Below the pieces are notes generated by a model. The model had not been told where the DNA came from, did no database searches, and saw nothing but the letters and a program-made list of their open reading frames with translations. Of a DNA stretch of 24,834 nucleotides, positions 7,914 to 16,231 are shown piece after piece; positions within the stretch are counted from its first letter, which is position 1, and every line of letters starts with the position of its first letter. Origin of the DNA: RGIG8306 sp964426655 (GTDB lineage Bacteria > Bacillota > Clostridia > Lachnospirales > Lachnospiraceae); the NCBI GenBank assembly GCA_964426655.1, contig CAYRQT010000031.1, positions 1 through 24,834 of the forward strand, read 5' to 3'. The position numbers and the translations under genes were made by a program.

Positions 7914-8849
7914 ATGGCTTACATTACGGCAATACAGCGGTATGCCATTCACGATGGAGAAGGCATCCGAACTACGGTGTTCTGGAAGGGATGCCCTCTC
8001 CGCTGCAAGTGGTGCCATAATCCGGAGACCCAGAAAGTGGGTCCGGAGCTGATGGATAATCCGGAAGCCTGTACCGGCTGCGGCAGCTGCGTCACAGCCT
8101 GTCCCCCCAGTGCCATTTCCATGGAAGAAGAGGAAAACGGAAGGCTCATTGCAGTGACGGATCGGAGTCTTTGCAATGGCTGTGGCGCCTGTGTTCTGGC
8201 TTGCCCTGCCAACATTCGGGAAATAGCAGGAAAACAGATGACCCCTGCCGCATTGGCGGTGCAGCTGCGCAAAGATGAAATGTTTTTTGAAGAATCCGGG
8301 GGTGGTGTCACCTTTTCCGGAGGAGAGGTGCTGGCAGCCCCCTATGAAGAGGTGCTGGACTGTGCCATGCGCCTGCACCGGATGGGGATATCTCTCACCA
8401 TAGATACCTGTGGAGAGGCACCTTGGGAGCGGATTGAAGGGCTTCTACCTTATACAGATGTGTTTCTGTACGATTTAAAATGTGTGTCTCCCGCCCTGCA
8501 TCAGCAGTATATGGGGACGGGAAATGCCAGAATCCTGCATAACCTCACAAAATTGCTGGAGGAAAAGGGGCAGGGGAACACCCGGATTTTCCTGCGGATT
8601 CCCTTGGTTCAGGATGTGAACGGAACGGATGAAGAAATCGGAAAAATGATTCAATGGCTTTTGGAGCAGCCCGCCCTGCCTGACAGGGTGCATCTGCTGC
8701 CTTACCATAAGGAAGGAAGTGCCAAATATAAGCGGCTGGGGTTATCCTATCCCGGAGAAGGCATGAAAGCACCGGAGAAGGAAACCCTGCTGCGGTGGCA
8801 GAAAGAATTTGTGGAAGCCGGATTTACAGATACCAGAATAGGAGGATAG
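7914..8849 (+). CDS. Radical SAM glycyl-radical activating enzyme (for HypD)
   Basis: This enzyme cleaves S-adenosylmethionine to place the glycyl radical on its partner, here the dehydratase starting three bases downstream. It has 311 residues. The radical SAM cluster motif is Cys27-x3-Cys31-x2-Cys34 (GCPLRCKWCHNPE). Two ferredoxin-like [4Fe-4S] motifs follow at Cys53/56/59/63 and Cys87/90/93/97, as in activases of the non-pyruvate-formate-lyase glycyl radical enzymes. The SAM-binding GGE motif appears in VTFSGGEVL. A GAAAGGAG ribosome binding site precedes the ATG. Its assignment to HypD rests on adjacency. Confidence 0.93.
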   Translation: MAYITAIQRYAIHDGEGIRTTVFWKGCPLRCKWCHNPETQKVGPELMDNPEACTGCGSCVTACPPSAISMEEEENGRLIAVTDRSLCNGCGACVLACPANIREIAGKQMTPAALAVQLRKDEMFFEESGGGVTFSGGEVLAAPYEEVLDCAMRLHRMGISLTIDTCGEAPWERIEGLLPYTDVFLYDLKCVSPALHQQYMGTGNARILHNLTKLLEEKGQGNTRIFLRIPLVQDVNGTDEEIGKMIQWLLEQPALPDRVHLLPYHKEGSAKYKRLGLSYPGEGMKAPEKETLLRWQKEFVEAGFTDTRIGG

Positions 8850-8852
8850 GCA

Positions 8853-11426
8853 ATGGAAAAGGGAACGAAAACAGAACGGGGCATGAATGAGCGGATCAGA
8901 ACCTTACGGCGGGAAAGTGTGAATACCCAGCCCTATCTGGATATGGAACGGGCCAGAAGTGAAACCAGGACCTATAAGAAATGGGAGGGATGCCTTTCCA
9001 TACCGGAGCTGCGGGCCCAGGTGCTCTATGATTATTTTGCAGACAAAACCCTGCACATTGGCAGGGGAGAGCTGATTGTGGGAGAAAAAGGGAAAGGGCC
9101 CCAGGCGGCTCCCACCTTTCCGGAGCTTTGCTGCCATACGCTGGAAGACATGCACATTATGAATGACCGGCCCCTGATTCGTTTTGCCGTACAGGAGGAG
9201 GATTTTGCCTTCCAGGAAAAAGAGGTGTTGCCCTACTGGGAGACCCGTTCCATCCGGCATAAAATTCTTTCCCATATGACCCGGGAATGGAAGGCCTGTT
9301 ACGAGGCGGGCATTTTTACGGAATTTATGGAACAGCGGGGCCCCGGACATACTGTGGGCTCCAACAACATCTATAAAAAAGGCATTTTGGTATTTAAGGC
9401 AGAAATTGTACAGGCTTTAACAGAGCTGGATTATTTACAGGATCCGGAAGCGCTGTCCAAAGCGGAGGAACTGCGGGGCATGGCAAAAGCCTGCGATGCC
9501 ATTGTGCTGCTTGGGAAGCGTTATGCAGAATATGCGGCAGCCCTGGCAAAAGAAGAAACGGATCCGGAATGGAAGGCCACTCTTTTGCAGATCAGTGAGA
9601 ACTGCAAAGTGGTGCCCGCCAGAGCGCCCCGGACATACTGGCAGGCCATCCAGATGTACTGGTTTGTGCATCTGGCAGTGACCACGGAACTCAATCCCTG
9701 GGATTCCTTTTCGCCAGGGCGGCTGGATCAGCACCTGTACCCTTTCTATGAAACGGAGCTGGCTCAGGGGATTCTGGATGATGAAAAGGCGCTGGAGTTG
9801 CTGGAGTGCTTGTGGATTAAGTTCAATAATCAGCCTGCCCCCCCTAAAGTGGGCATCACCCTGAAGGAATCCGGCACCTATACAGACTTTGCCAATATCA
9901 ATACCGGCGGCATTACCCCCACGGGAGAAAATGGGGTCAACCCCGTCAGCTACCTGATCCTGGACTGCATGGAAGAAATGCAGCTTTTGCAGCCCAGCTC
10001 CAATGTGCAGATCAGTCGAAAGACCCCCATGCGTTTTCTGAAGAGGGCCTGTGAGGTGTCTAGAAGAGGCTGGGGACAACCTGCCTTTTATAATACGGAA
10101 GCCATTTTGCAGGAGCTGATGAACCAGGGGAAGACCCTGGCAGATGCCAGACTGGGGGGATCCAGCGGCTGTGTGGAAACAGGGGCCTGGGGCAACGAGG
10201 CCTATATCCTAACCGGCTATTTTAACATTCCCAAGATTCTGGAAATTACCCTGCACAATGGGGTGGACCCCAGAACCGGAAAACAGCTGGGCCTTGCCCT
10301 GGGGAGCGCAGAGGAGTTTACCTCCTATGGGGCTTTGTGGGAGGCTTTCCGTCAGCAAATGGCCCATTTCCTGGACATTAAAATACAGGGAAACCATGTG
10401 ATTGAGCAGATTTATGCCAAATACATGCCGGTACCCTTCCTGTCGGTGATTGTCAATGACTGCATCTCCAAAGGGAAGGATTACAACAATGGCGGGGCAA
10501 GGTATAACACCAAGTATATTCAGGGCACCGGCATTGCCACCATTACCGATTCTCTCTCTGCCATCAAATATCATGTGTTCGATCAGAAAAACTTTACCAT
10601 GCATCAGCTGATGGAAGCTCTGGACCATAATTTCGAGGGGAGCGGGCGCATACTGAACCTGGTGAAATTCCATGCCCCTAAATACGGCAATGACGATGAC
10701 TATGCAGATCAGATTATGCAGCAGGTATTTGCCCTGTATCATGACCTGGTTACCGGAAGGCCCAATATGACGGGAGGAAAATATGCCATTGATATGCTCN
10801 NNNNNNNNNACAACTTCGGAGGCCATGAGGCTGAGCGGCAGATGTTCCTCAACAAGACCCCCAAATACGGCAATGACGACGACCGGGCCGACAGCCTGAT
10901 CATGGGTATGTTCGAGATCATCTATGAGCTGGTCAACGGCAGGCCCACCCCCGTCGGCGGCCAATACCGGGTGGAAATGCTCCCCACCACCTGCCATGTG
11001 TATTTTGGGGAGGTGATGGGGGCCAGTGCCAACGGACGACTGGCAGGAGTACCCATTTCCGAAGGTATTTCTCCGGAGAAAGGGGCTGATGTGGAAGGAC
11101 CCACAGCAGTGGTTCGCTCCTGTGCCAAGATGGATCATCTGCAGACCGGTGGTACTTTGCTGAATCAGAAATTTACCCCTGCAGTAGTGGCCGGGGAAGA
11201 AGGACTGGTACAGATGGCCAATCTGGTGCGCACCTATTTCAATATGGATGGGCATCATATCCAGTTCAACGTTATTGACAGGGAGACGCTGCTGGAAGCC
11301 CAGCGTCATCCAGAGGATTACCGGGATTTGATTGTGCGGGTGGCAGGCTACAGCGATCATTTCCGTAACCTGAGCAAGGCTTTGCAGGATGAAATCATTC
11401 ATCGGACAGAGCAGCAGTTTCATTGA
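8853..11426 (+). CDS. hypD: trans-4-hydroxy-L-proline dehydratase (glycyl radical enzyme), with an artefactual internal insertion
   Basis: HypD removes water from trans-4-hydroxy-L-proline to give pyrroline-5-carboxylate. The catalytic Cys440 and Glu442 lie in GGSSGCVETG, Phe158 and His166 in FMEQRGPGHTV, and the glycyl radical is Gly832 in VRVAGYSDHF. From memory, the C. difficile enzyme has Cys434, Glu436, Phe152, His160 and Gly765. The offset is six before the gap and 67 after it. The extra 61 codons are the segment at 10800-10982. Without them the protein is 796 residues with Gly771, which restores the offset of six and approaches the 789 residues of C. difficile HypD. The ATG at 8853 has GGAGG seven bases upstream. 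The flanking activase, prd genes and prdF support the substrate. A general glycyl radical dehydratase is the fallback call. Confidence 0.92.
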   Translation: MEKGTKTERGMNERIRTLRRESVNTQPYLDMERARSETRTYKKWEGCLSIPELRAQVLYDYFADKTLHIGRGELIVGEKGKGPQAAPTFPELCCHTLEDMHIMNDRPLIRFAVQEEDFAFQEKEVLPYWETRSIRHKILSHMTREWKACYEAGIFTEFMEQRGPGHTVGSNNIYKKGILVFKAEIVQALTELDYLQDPEALSKAEELRGMAKACDAIVLLGKRYAEYAAALAKEETDPEWKATLLQISENCKVVPARAPRTYWQAIQMYWFVHLAVTTELNPWDSFSPGRLDQHLYPFYETELAQGILDDEKALELLECLWIKFNNQPAPPKVGITLKESGTYTDFANINTGGITPTGENGVNPVSYLILDCMEEMQLLQPSSNVQISRKTPMRFLKRACEVSRRGWGQPAFYNTEAILQELMNQGKTLADARLGGSSGCVETGAWGNEAYILTGYFNIPKILEITLHNGVDPRTGKQLGLALGSAEEFTSYGALWEAFRQQMAHFLDIKIQGNHVIEQIYAKYMPVPFLSVIVNDCISKGKDYNNGGARYNTKYIQGTGIATITDSLSAIKYHVFDQKNFTMHQLMEALDHNFEGSGRILNLVKFHAPKYGNDDDYADQIMQQVFALYHDLVTGRPNMTGGKYAIDMLXXXXNFGGHEAERQMFLNKTPKYGNDDDRADSLIMGMFEIIYELVNGRPTPVGGQYRVEMLPTTCHVYFGEVMGASANGRLAGVPISEGISPEKGADVEGPTAVVRSCAKMDHLQTGGTLLNQKFTPAVVAGEEGLVQMANLVRTYFNMDGHHIQFNVIDRETLLEAQRHPEDYRDLIVRVAGYSDHFRNLSKALQDEIIHRTEQQFH
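10800..10982 (+). repeat. Ten-N gap plus misassembled duplicate of part of hypD
   Basis: Bases 10800-10809 are N. The sequence after them re-encodes the region just before them: APKYGNDDDYADQ...GKYAIDML before the gap and TPKYGNDDDRADS...GQYRVEML after it. The second copy is diverged and has clearly higher GC with C-ending codons. The word ATGCTC occurs at 10794-10799 and again at 10977-10982, exactly 183 bases (61 codons) apart. Joining at that word gives a normal HypD. The segment probably comes from a glycyl radical enzyme gene of another genome, brought in at scaffolding. Confidence 0.85.
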
Positions 11427-11442
11427 GAAAGGATGATTTGAA

Positions 11443-12024
11443 ATGGAAAAACAGACAGGCTCCAGAGAGCGGATCATTGAGGCGGCCTGGCAGTTGTTTT
11501 CCGATAAGGGCTATGAGGCCACCACATTGGAAGATATTCTGACTATGTCCCAGACCTCTAAAGGCACCTTTTACTACTACTTTCCGGGTAAGGACAGCCT
11601 GCTGGCCACCATGTCCCAGTACCTGGACCGCTATTATAAAGAATTGGAAAAGCGGCTGGATCCAGAGGGAGACCGACTGGAGCAGTTAATTGAGCTGACG
11701 GAAAAGGCTCATGGAAAAATGGAGCGGGATCTGAAGCTGGATCTTTTGACTGCCCTGTACTCCACTCAGTTAATGTCCAGAGGGGAGAGACACCTGCTGG
11801 ATGAGGGCCGTTATTATTACCGGCTGGCCACCCGGCTGATTCAGGAGGGCCAGACCAGGGGAGAAATTACGGACCAGGTGCCTGCAGAGGAAATCATGCA
11901 CTATTACGCCCTGTGTGAGCGGGGCCTGGTGACGGACTGGTGCCTGCACCAGGGAAGTTATTCCCTTGCCACCTACAGTCGCCAGACCATGCCAAGAATG
12001 TTGTTTGCCTTTAAGAAGGCGGGG
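11443..12024 (+). CDS. TetR-family transcriptional regulator, C-terminus lost in a gap
   Basis: About 194 residues are visible, close to a full TetR protein. The helix-turn-helix is at roughly residues 27-54 (TTLEDILTMSQTSKGTFYYYF). The rest is the helical ligand-binding domain, which shows no recognisable substrate signature. The gene starts 16 bases after hypD with an AAAGGA site nine bases before the ATG, so it is co-transcribed. The last residues and stop codon fall in the N gap at 12025-12034. It probably represses its own operon through the palindrome at 7872-7897. Confidence 0.88.
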
Positions 12025-12034
12025 NNNNNNNNNN
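12025..12034. other. Ten-N assembly gap between convergent genes
   Basis: Ten N bases of unknown true length sit between the tail of tetR and the tail of the reverse-strand lysR gene. The hidden sequence should hold the tetR stop codon and perhaps a convergent terminator, whose hairpin could explain why the assembly broke here. Confidence 0.9.
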
Positions 12035-12055
12035 TGCGCAATAATAGAGAAAACA

Positions 12056-12958
12056 CTAACTGTGCCTGGGGAGGATTTCCGGTTCCTCCTCAAGCACTTT
12101 TTTTGTGCATCGGATAAAGGCTTTTGAGGCGGCAGAAAGATCTTTTTCAGAAAGCATGCCAATGCCCAGGGTCCGGTAGGCATAGGGGGAAAGGGAGAGG
12201 GCCATCACCTGGGATTCGGACCCTTTTACAATCAGGGAAGGCAGAAGGGATACGCCCAGTCCGTTGGCGGTCATGGCAATGATGGAATGGTCGTCCTTGC
12301 AGTAAAAGCGAATGGGGGGCTTGACCTGTCCCATGGCCAGGGTATTGGCAATATCATAATCCACCCCTGCTTCGGAAGCAATGAAGGGCAGCTCCTGAAA
12401 CCGGGAAAGGGGAAAGGTGTGATTATGAATACCCTCTTTAGGAAAATCCGGAGGCAGAATGGCAAAAATTTCATCCTCTGCCAGGGGAATAAAGGAAAAA
12501 TCCTGATAGTCGTTATTGCTCAGAAAGGCAAAATCCACACTGCCGTCGTGAATCCATTTCTCCAGATCCTCTGATCCCCCTTCCCGGATCTGCAAAGAGA
12601 CATGGGGATACTGGTTTTGAAAACGGGGAATGATCCGGGGCAGCCACTGGACGGCAATGCTGGAATAGGTGCCAATGATCAGGGAACCTCTCTGAATGCC
12701 CCTTATGGCATCCATGCTTTCTTCCAGGCGGCGATAACGGGTGAGCAGAGAGCGAATATCCGGCAGCAGCTGAAGGGCATCTGCCGTGAGGGTTACCCCT
12801 TTGTTCGTTCGGTGCAGCAGGGATAGACCCATTTCCTCTTCCAGCTTTCGGATGGCATGACTGACGCCGGACTGGGTGTAACCAAGACGGGCACCGCTTT
12901 CTGTCAGATTTTCTGTTTCAGCGATATCGGCCAGCAGGGCCAGTTTGCGGATATCCAC
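12056..12958 (-). CDS. LysR-family transcriptional regulator beside the proline reductase operon
   Basis: This LysR protein has 300 residues with a winged helix-turn-helix at about residues 1-60 (LTESGARLGYTQSGVSHAIR, then LLHRTNKGVTLTAD) and a C-terminal effector domain. The chosen start is a GTG at 12958 with AAGGAGG five bases upstream, where LysR homology begins (DIRKLALLADIAE). The ATG-started frame from 13075 adds 39 residues without family character. It is divergent from prdC, the usual arrangement for a LysR activator of the neighbouring operon. In C. difficile the prd genes are controlled by PrdR, a sigma-54 type activator, so a LysR regulator here would be different wiring. Confidence 0.9.
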   Translation of the reverse strand: MDIRKLALLADIAETENLTESGARLGYTQSGVSHAIRKLEEEMGLSLLHRTNKGVTLTADALQLLPDIRSLLTRYRRLEESMDAIRGIQRGSLIIGTYSSIAVQWLPRIIPRFQNQYPHVSLQIREGGSEDLEKWIHDGSVDFAFLSNNDYQDFSFIPLAEDEIFAILPPDFPKEGIHNHTFPLSRFQELPFIASEAGVDYDIANTLAMGQVKPPIRFYCKDDHSIIAMTANGLGVSLLPSLIVKGSESQVMALSLSPYAYRTLGIGMLSEKDLSAASKAFIRCTKKVLEEEPEILPRHS

Positions 12959-13001
12959 GGGAGCCTCCTTTTTGATATGAAGATTATTCATGGCGACCAT
13001 T

Positions 13002-13024
13002 CTATTCTGTCTGTTTACTAATAG
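13002..13024. promoter_or_regulatory. Possible LysR-binding dyad over the prdC -35 box
   Basis: CTATT and AATAG are inverted around 13 bases, resembling but not exactly matching the T-N11-A LysR pattern. The dyad covers the prdC -35 box in the intergenic region with the divergent lysR. Confidence 0.3.
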
Positions 13025-13042
13025 CACATTGCTGTGTATAAT
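13014..13042 (+). promoter_or_regulatory. Promoter of the prd operon
   Basis: A consensus TATAAT (13037-13042) has TTTACT (13014-13019) exactly 17 bases upstream, four of six matches to the -35 consensus. The leader to the prdC ATG would be about 85 bases and contains a long hairpin. Confidence 0.6.
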
Positions 13043-13072
13043 GCAACCATAAATCAAAAACAAAGGGACGAA

Positions 13073-13111
13073 CAAAGGACAAGGGTGTCAGACTGGCCCC
13101 CTTGTCTTTTG
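13073..13111 (+). terminator. Leader hairpin before prdC, possible attenuator
   Basis: Arms 13073-13085 (CAAAGGACAAGGG) and 13099-13111 (CCCTTGTCTTTTG) pair over 13 bp with one wobble, around a 13-base loop. T-rich sequence follows, then the prdC ribosome binding site GGAGG. It lies downstream of the predicted start, so it would be transcribed in the prd leader and could act as an attenuator or mRNA stabiliser. The T run is broken by other bases, so termination may be weak. Confidence 0.5.
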
Positions 13112-13132
13112 TTATTGTAAGGAGGAAGGGAA

Positions 13133-14431
13133 ATGCGGTATTACTATCCGTTAAAACAGCATATCGGCCTTCCGTCCCTGCCGGTGGTTCACCCGGGAGA
13201 TCTTGTAAAAAGAGGGCAGTTGCTGGCAGAAAAACCGGATAATCAGCTGGGAGCCAATCTGTTCTCCTCTGTGTCCGGCACTGTGGAAGAGGTGACGGAA
13301 ACCACAATTACGGTACAGGAACAAAATACGGATTTCTCGAAATGGGAGCCTTTAGGGGGCACCACCCCTCAGGCACTGCTGGAAGAGTCCGGACTGGTGG
13401 GCCTTGGCGGCGCAGGATTTCCCACTTATGTGAAAATGGCGTCCAAACTGACACCGGAAGGGTATCTGCTGGTTAATGTAGCGGAATGTGAGCCCATTCT
13501 GAATCATAACATCGAACGGATCAGCCGGAATCCGGAAGGGTTGTTACGGGCCCTGCCCCCTGCCATGGCTCTTCTGGGGGTTCATAAAGTAAAAATTGGC
13601 ATGAAGAAGAAACATAAAACGGCTTTTGATAAACTGAGCCGGGCCGTGAAAGCCCTTCCCTATGGGGGGGTAGAGGTGGTGCCTTTGCCGGACATGTATC
13701 CGGCAGGGGAGGAAAGAGCTTTGGTGCGGGATATGCTGGGCATACTGCTTTCGCCGGAGTCCCTTCCTTCTGCGGCAGACTGCGTGGTCATCAATGGGGA
13801 GACCCTTTGGCGGCTGGGGGAAGCCATTCTGGATAAAAAACCGCTGATGGATAAAGATGTGACTGTAGGCGGAAAACTGGTAGAAAATGGCACGGCAAAG
13901 GTCTTTCTGGATGTGCCCTTGGGGCTGACTGTGGGAGACCTTCTGGAAAAAGCCGGAGGTGTGGGACCGGAATATGGGGAGCTGATTATGGGTGGCCCCT
14001 TTACCGGAAAACGCACTTTGCCGGAGGCACCAATGGTCAAAACCACTGGCGGTATTCTGGCAGCCGAATGTTTTATGAAGGGGCCGGAAAAAATCGGCCT
14101 GCTGGTCTGTGCCTGTGGGGCAGACGAAAGGAGAATGGAGGAGCTGGCCGCCAGCCTTGGCAGTGAAGTGGCCGGTGTGGTCTACTGCAAACAGGCAAAG
14201 GCTGTGGGACGGGGATATAAATGCGAAAATCCCGGCCATTGTCCCGGACAGATCGGGAAGGTGCTGGCCCTGAAAAAGGCAGGTGCACAGGGCGTACTCA
14301 TTGGCAATTGTACCGACTGCACCAATACAGTGATGCAGTGTGCGCCCCCTATGGGGATGCCGGTATATCATTGCACGGATGGTGCACTGCGGGCGGTGAA
14401 TCTGCCCCTGGTGCGGCGCATGAAATCATAG
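13133..14431 (+). CDS. prdC: Proline reductase-associated electron transfer protein PrdC (RnfC-like)
   Basis: PrdC is thought to deliver electrons to D-proline reductase and is related to the RnfC subunit of the Rnf complex. The protein has 432 residues. It has an N-terminal lipoyl-like barrel (HPGDLVKRGQLLAEKP), a nucleotide/flavin-binding motif GLGGAGFPT at residues 90-98 and the RnfC-type segment NVAECEPILNHN. A central SLBB-like stretch (LDVPLGLTVGDLLEKAGG) follows. The C-terminal part is rich in cysteines (CACG, CENPGHC, NCTDC, MQC). The NCTDC cysteines are residues 393 and 396; relatives may have selenocysteine in this region, but all codons here are TGC or TGT. No transmembrane helix is apparent. 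It is the first gene of the prd operon, with GGAGG before the ATG. Confidence 0.92.
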   Translation: MRYYYPLKQHIGLPSLPVVHPGDLVKRGQLLAEKPDNQLGANLFSSVSGTVEEVTETTITVQEQNTDFSKWEPLGGTTPQALLEESGLVGLGGAGFPTYVKMASKLTPEGYLLVNVAECEPILNHNIERISRNPEGLLRALPPAMALLGVHKVKIGMKKKHKTAFDKLSRAVKALPYGGVEVVPLPDMYPAGEERALVRDMLGILLSPESLPSAADCVVINGETLWRLGEAILDKKPLMDKDVTVGGKLVENGTAKVFLDVPLGLTVGDLLEKAGGVGPEYGELIMGGPFTGKRTLPEAPMVKTTGGILAAECFMKGPEKIGLLVCACGADERRMEELAASLGSEVAGVVYCKQAKAVGRGYKCENPGHCPGQIGKVLALKKAGAQGVLIGNCTDCTNTVMQCAPPMGMPVYHCTDGALRAVNLPLVRRMKS

Positions 14432-14448
14432 TGAAAAGGAGACTGGGT

Positions 14449-16221
14449 ATGTCACTTACAAAGGAAGAATTGGCAAAACACATGAAAGATCCGGCAATAT
14501 TTTGCTGCAGAAGAGCTGCCGGGCTTGTAATTAGTGCAGCAGATCTGGAAGATCCCACATTGTTTTCGGATATGGAAGATGCAGGTTTGCTGAAGCTGCA
14601 GCCGGATGGGCTGTCCATTGAGGCCGTTCTTGGAAAAACCTTGATTAAAGATACGGAAGCTCTGACGCCCATCACCGCCGATATGGTTAAGGGTGAGACA
14701 TTAAAAACGACTCCCGTAAATAAAGAAACACCGGCCGTTTTGCCGGCTTCCATACAAATTTCAAAAGAAAGCAGTGGTAATGGTATGATTCATATTTCCA
14801 TCGATAAATTAGAAGGGCTCAAATTAGATATTCCTGTGGGGACGGGATTCTTCCCTGCTCCCCCCCTTCCTCCGGCTGCCCCTGTTAAGCCGGCGGCAGA
14901 GGTCACAAAAGAAGCTGCCCCTTTTGAGACACCCCTTTCCGAAAAGGTAATTCGGACACTGAAAAAGAAAATCTTCCAAGTTAAGGAAGTCAAAATAGGG
15001 AAGGAGACCAGCTTTTCCAACGGTGTTCTCACCATTGATGAAGGGATCCTGGAGCAGGCTGCCCTGGCAGATCCTCTGGTAAAAAAGATTACCATTGATG
15101 TGATCACCCCTGACAATCGGCATATCTACACAGACACCATTATGGATGTCTGCCCCATTGCCACAAAGGTGGAAGGCAAGCTGGGGGAAGGAATCACCCA
15201 TGTGATGGAAGGGGTGGTGTTCATGCTCACCGGTGTGGATGAAGACGGCACACAGATTCATGAATTTGGCTCATCGGAAGGCTTCCTGGATGAGAAGATG
15301 TATTTTGGACATCCTGGATGTGCGGACCCGGAGGACATCATTATCCGTGTGGAAACCACCATTCAAAGCAAGACCGGGATGGAAAGAAGAGGACCCTTTG
15401 CAGCCCATAAATGTGAAGATGTGATTATTCAGTCCGTGCGAAATGTGCTGAAAAAGGCTACAGACGCACCCGTACGGGAGGATATCTGCCAGGATATCCA
15501 TAAATATGGCAGACCCCGGGTGGTGCTGGTTAAGGAAATTATGGGTCAGGGGGCCATGCACGACAATGTCCTCTGCCCCACAGAGCCCTGTGGCGTACTG
15601 GGCGGCCAGAAAAATGTGGATCTGGGGAACGTGCCGGTAATGCTGACCCCCAATGAAGTGCGGGATGGGGGCATTCATGCCCTTACCTGTATCGGACCGG
15701 CCACAAAGGAAATGACAAGGCACTATTTCAGAGAGCCCCTGGTGGAGGCACTGGCAGAAGATGAGGAGCTGGATCTGGTGGGCGTCATTTTTGTAGGTTC
15801 TCCACAGGTTAATGACGAGAAAACCTATGTTTCCGAGAGACTGGGTATGTGGGTGGAGACCATGGATGTGGAGGGCGCCATTGTGACCACAGAGGGCTTT
15901 GGCAATAACCATATCGATTTCACTTCTCACATCGGACAAATCGGCAGCCGGGGCATTCCGGTGGTGGGGGTTTCCTTCTGTGCCTACCAGGGACAGCTGG
16001 TTGTGGGCAACCAGTATGCAGATGCCATGATTGAAATCAATAAAGATAAGGACGGCGTGGAAAATGAGGTGGCAGGCACCTCGGAGATTTGCCCGGAGGA
16101 TGCGGCAAGAGCTGTCCAGATGCTGAAAAATAAAATGATGGGTGTGGAAATCCTGCCTGCTCCTAAGAAATGGAGCCAGGAGGTCATCGACAATAACAAC
16201 AGGCTGTTGGGGCTTGTATAA
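14449..16221 (+). CDS. prdA: D-proline reductase proprotein PrdA
   Basis: PrdA is cut after translation into two chains. The new N-terminus of the smaller one is a pyruvoyl group made from cysteine, which binds D-proline for reductive ring opening to 5-aminovalerate. The protein has 590 residues. The best candidate for the processed cysteine is Cys414 in GGIHALTCIGPATKE, near the Cys421 I recall for C. sticklandii; cleavage there would give chains of about 413 and 177 residues. A proline/alanine-rich linker lies at about residues 134-152. The start at 14449 follows AAAAGGAGA; the frame stays open upstream only by overlapping prdC. It lies 17 bases after prdC and 10 bases before the small gene. 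Confidence 0.95.
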   Translation: MSLTKEELAKHMKDPAIFCCRRAAGLVISAADLEDPTLFSDMEDAGLLKLQPDGLSIEAVLGKTLIKDTEALTPITADMVKGETLKTTPVNKETPAVLPASIQISKESSGNGMIHISIDKLEGLKLDIPVGTGFFPAPPLPPAAPVKPAAEVTKEAAPFETPLSEKVIRTLKKKIFQVKEVKIGKETSFSNGVLTIDEGILEQAALADPLVKKITIDVITPDNRHIYTDTIMDVCPIATKVEGKLGEGITHVMEGVVFMLTGVDEDGTQIHEFGSSEGFLDEKMYFGHPGCADPEDIIIRVETTIQSKTGMERRGPFAAHKCEDVIIQSVRNVLKKATDAPVREDICQDIHKYGRPRVVLVKEIMGQGAMHDNVLCPTEPCGVLGGQKNVDLGNVPVMLTPNEVRDGGIHALTCIGPATKEMTRHYFREPLVEALAEDEELDLVGVIFVGSPQVNDEKTYVSERLGMWVETMDVEGAIVTTEGFGNNHIDFTSHIGQIGSRGIPVVGVSFCAYQGQLVVGNQYADAMIEINKDKDGVENEVAGTSEICPEDAARAVQMLKNKMMGVEILPAPKKWSQEVIDNNNRLLGLV

Positions 16222-16231
16222 AGGTGGGCTT

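Noticed and set aside
10800..10982. A genuine tandem duplication giving a HypD with an extra domain
   Set aside because: The extra copy adjoins an N gap, has foreign composition and disrupts the conserved fold; excision restores the normal numbering.
10209..11477. A 422-codon reverse-strand open frame across hypD
   Set aside because: It is fully antisense to hypD, crosses the N gap, has no ribosome binding site and is rich in His/Gly/Pro in the way of shadow frames.
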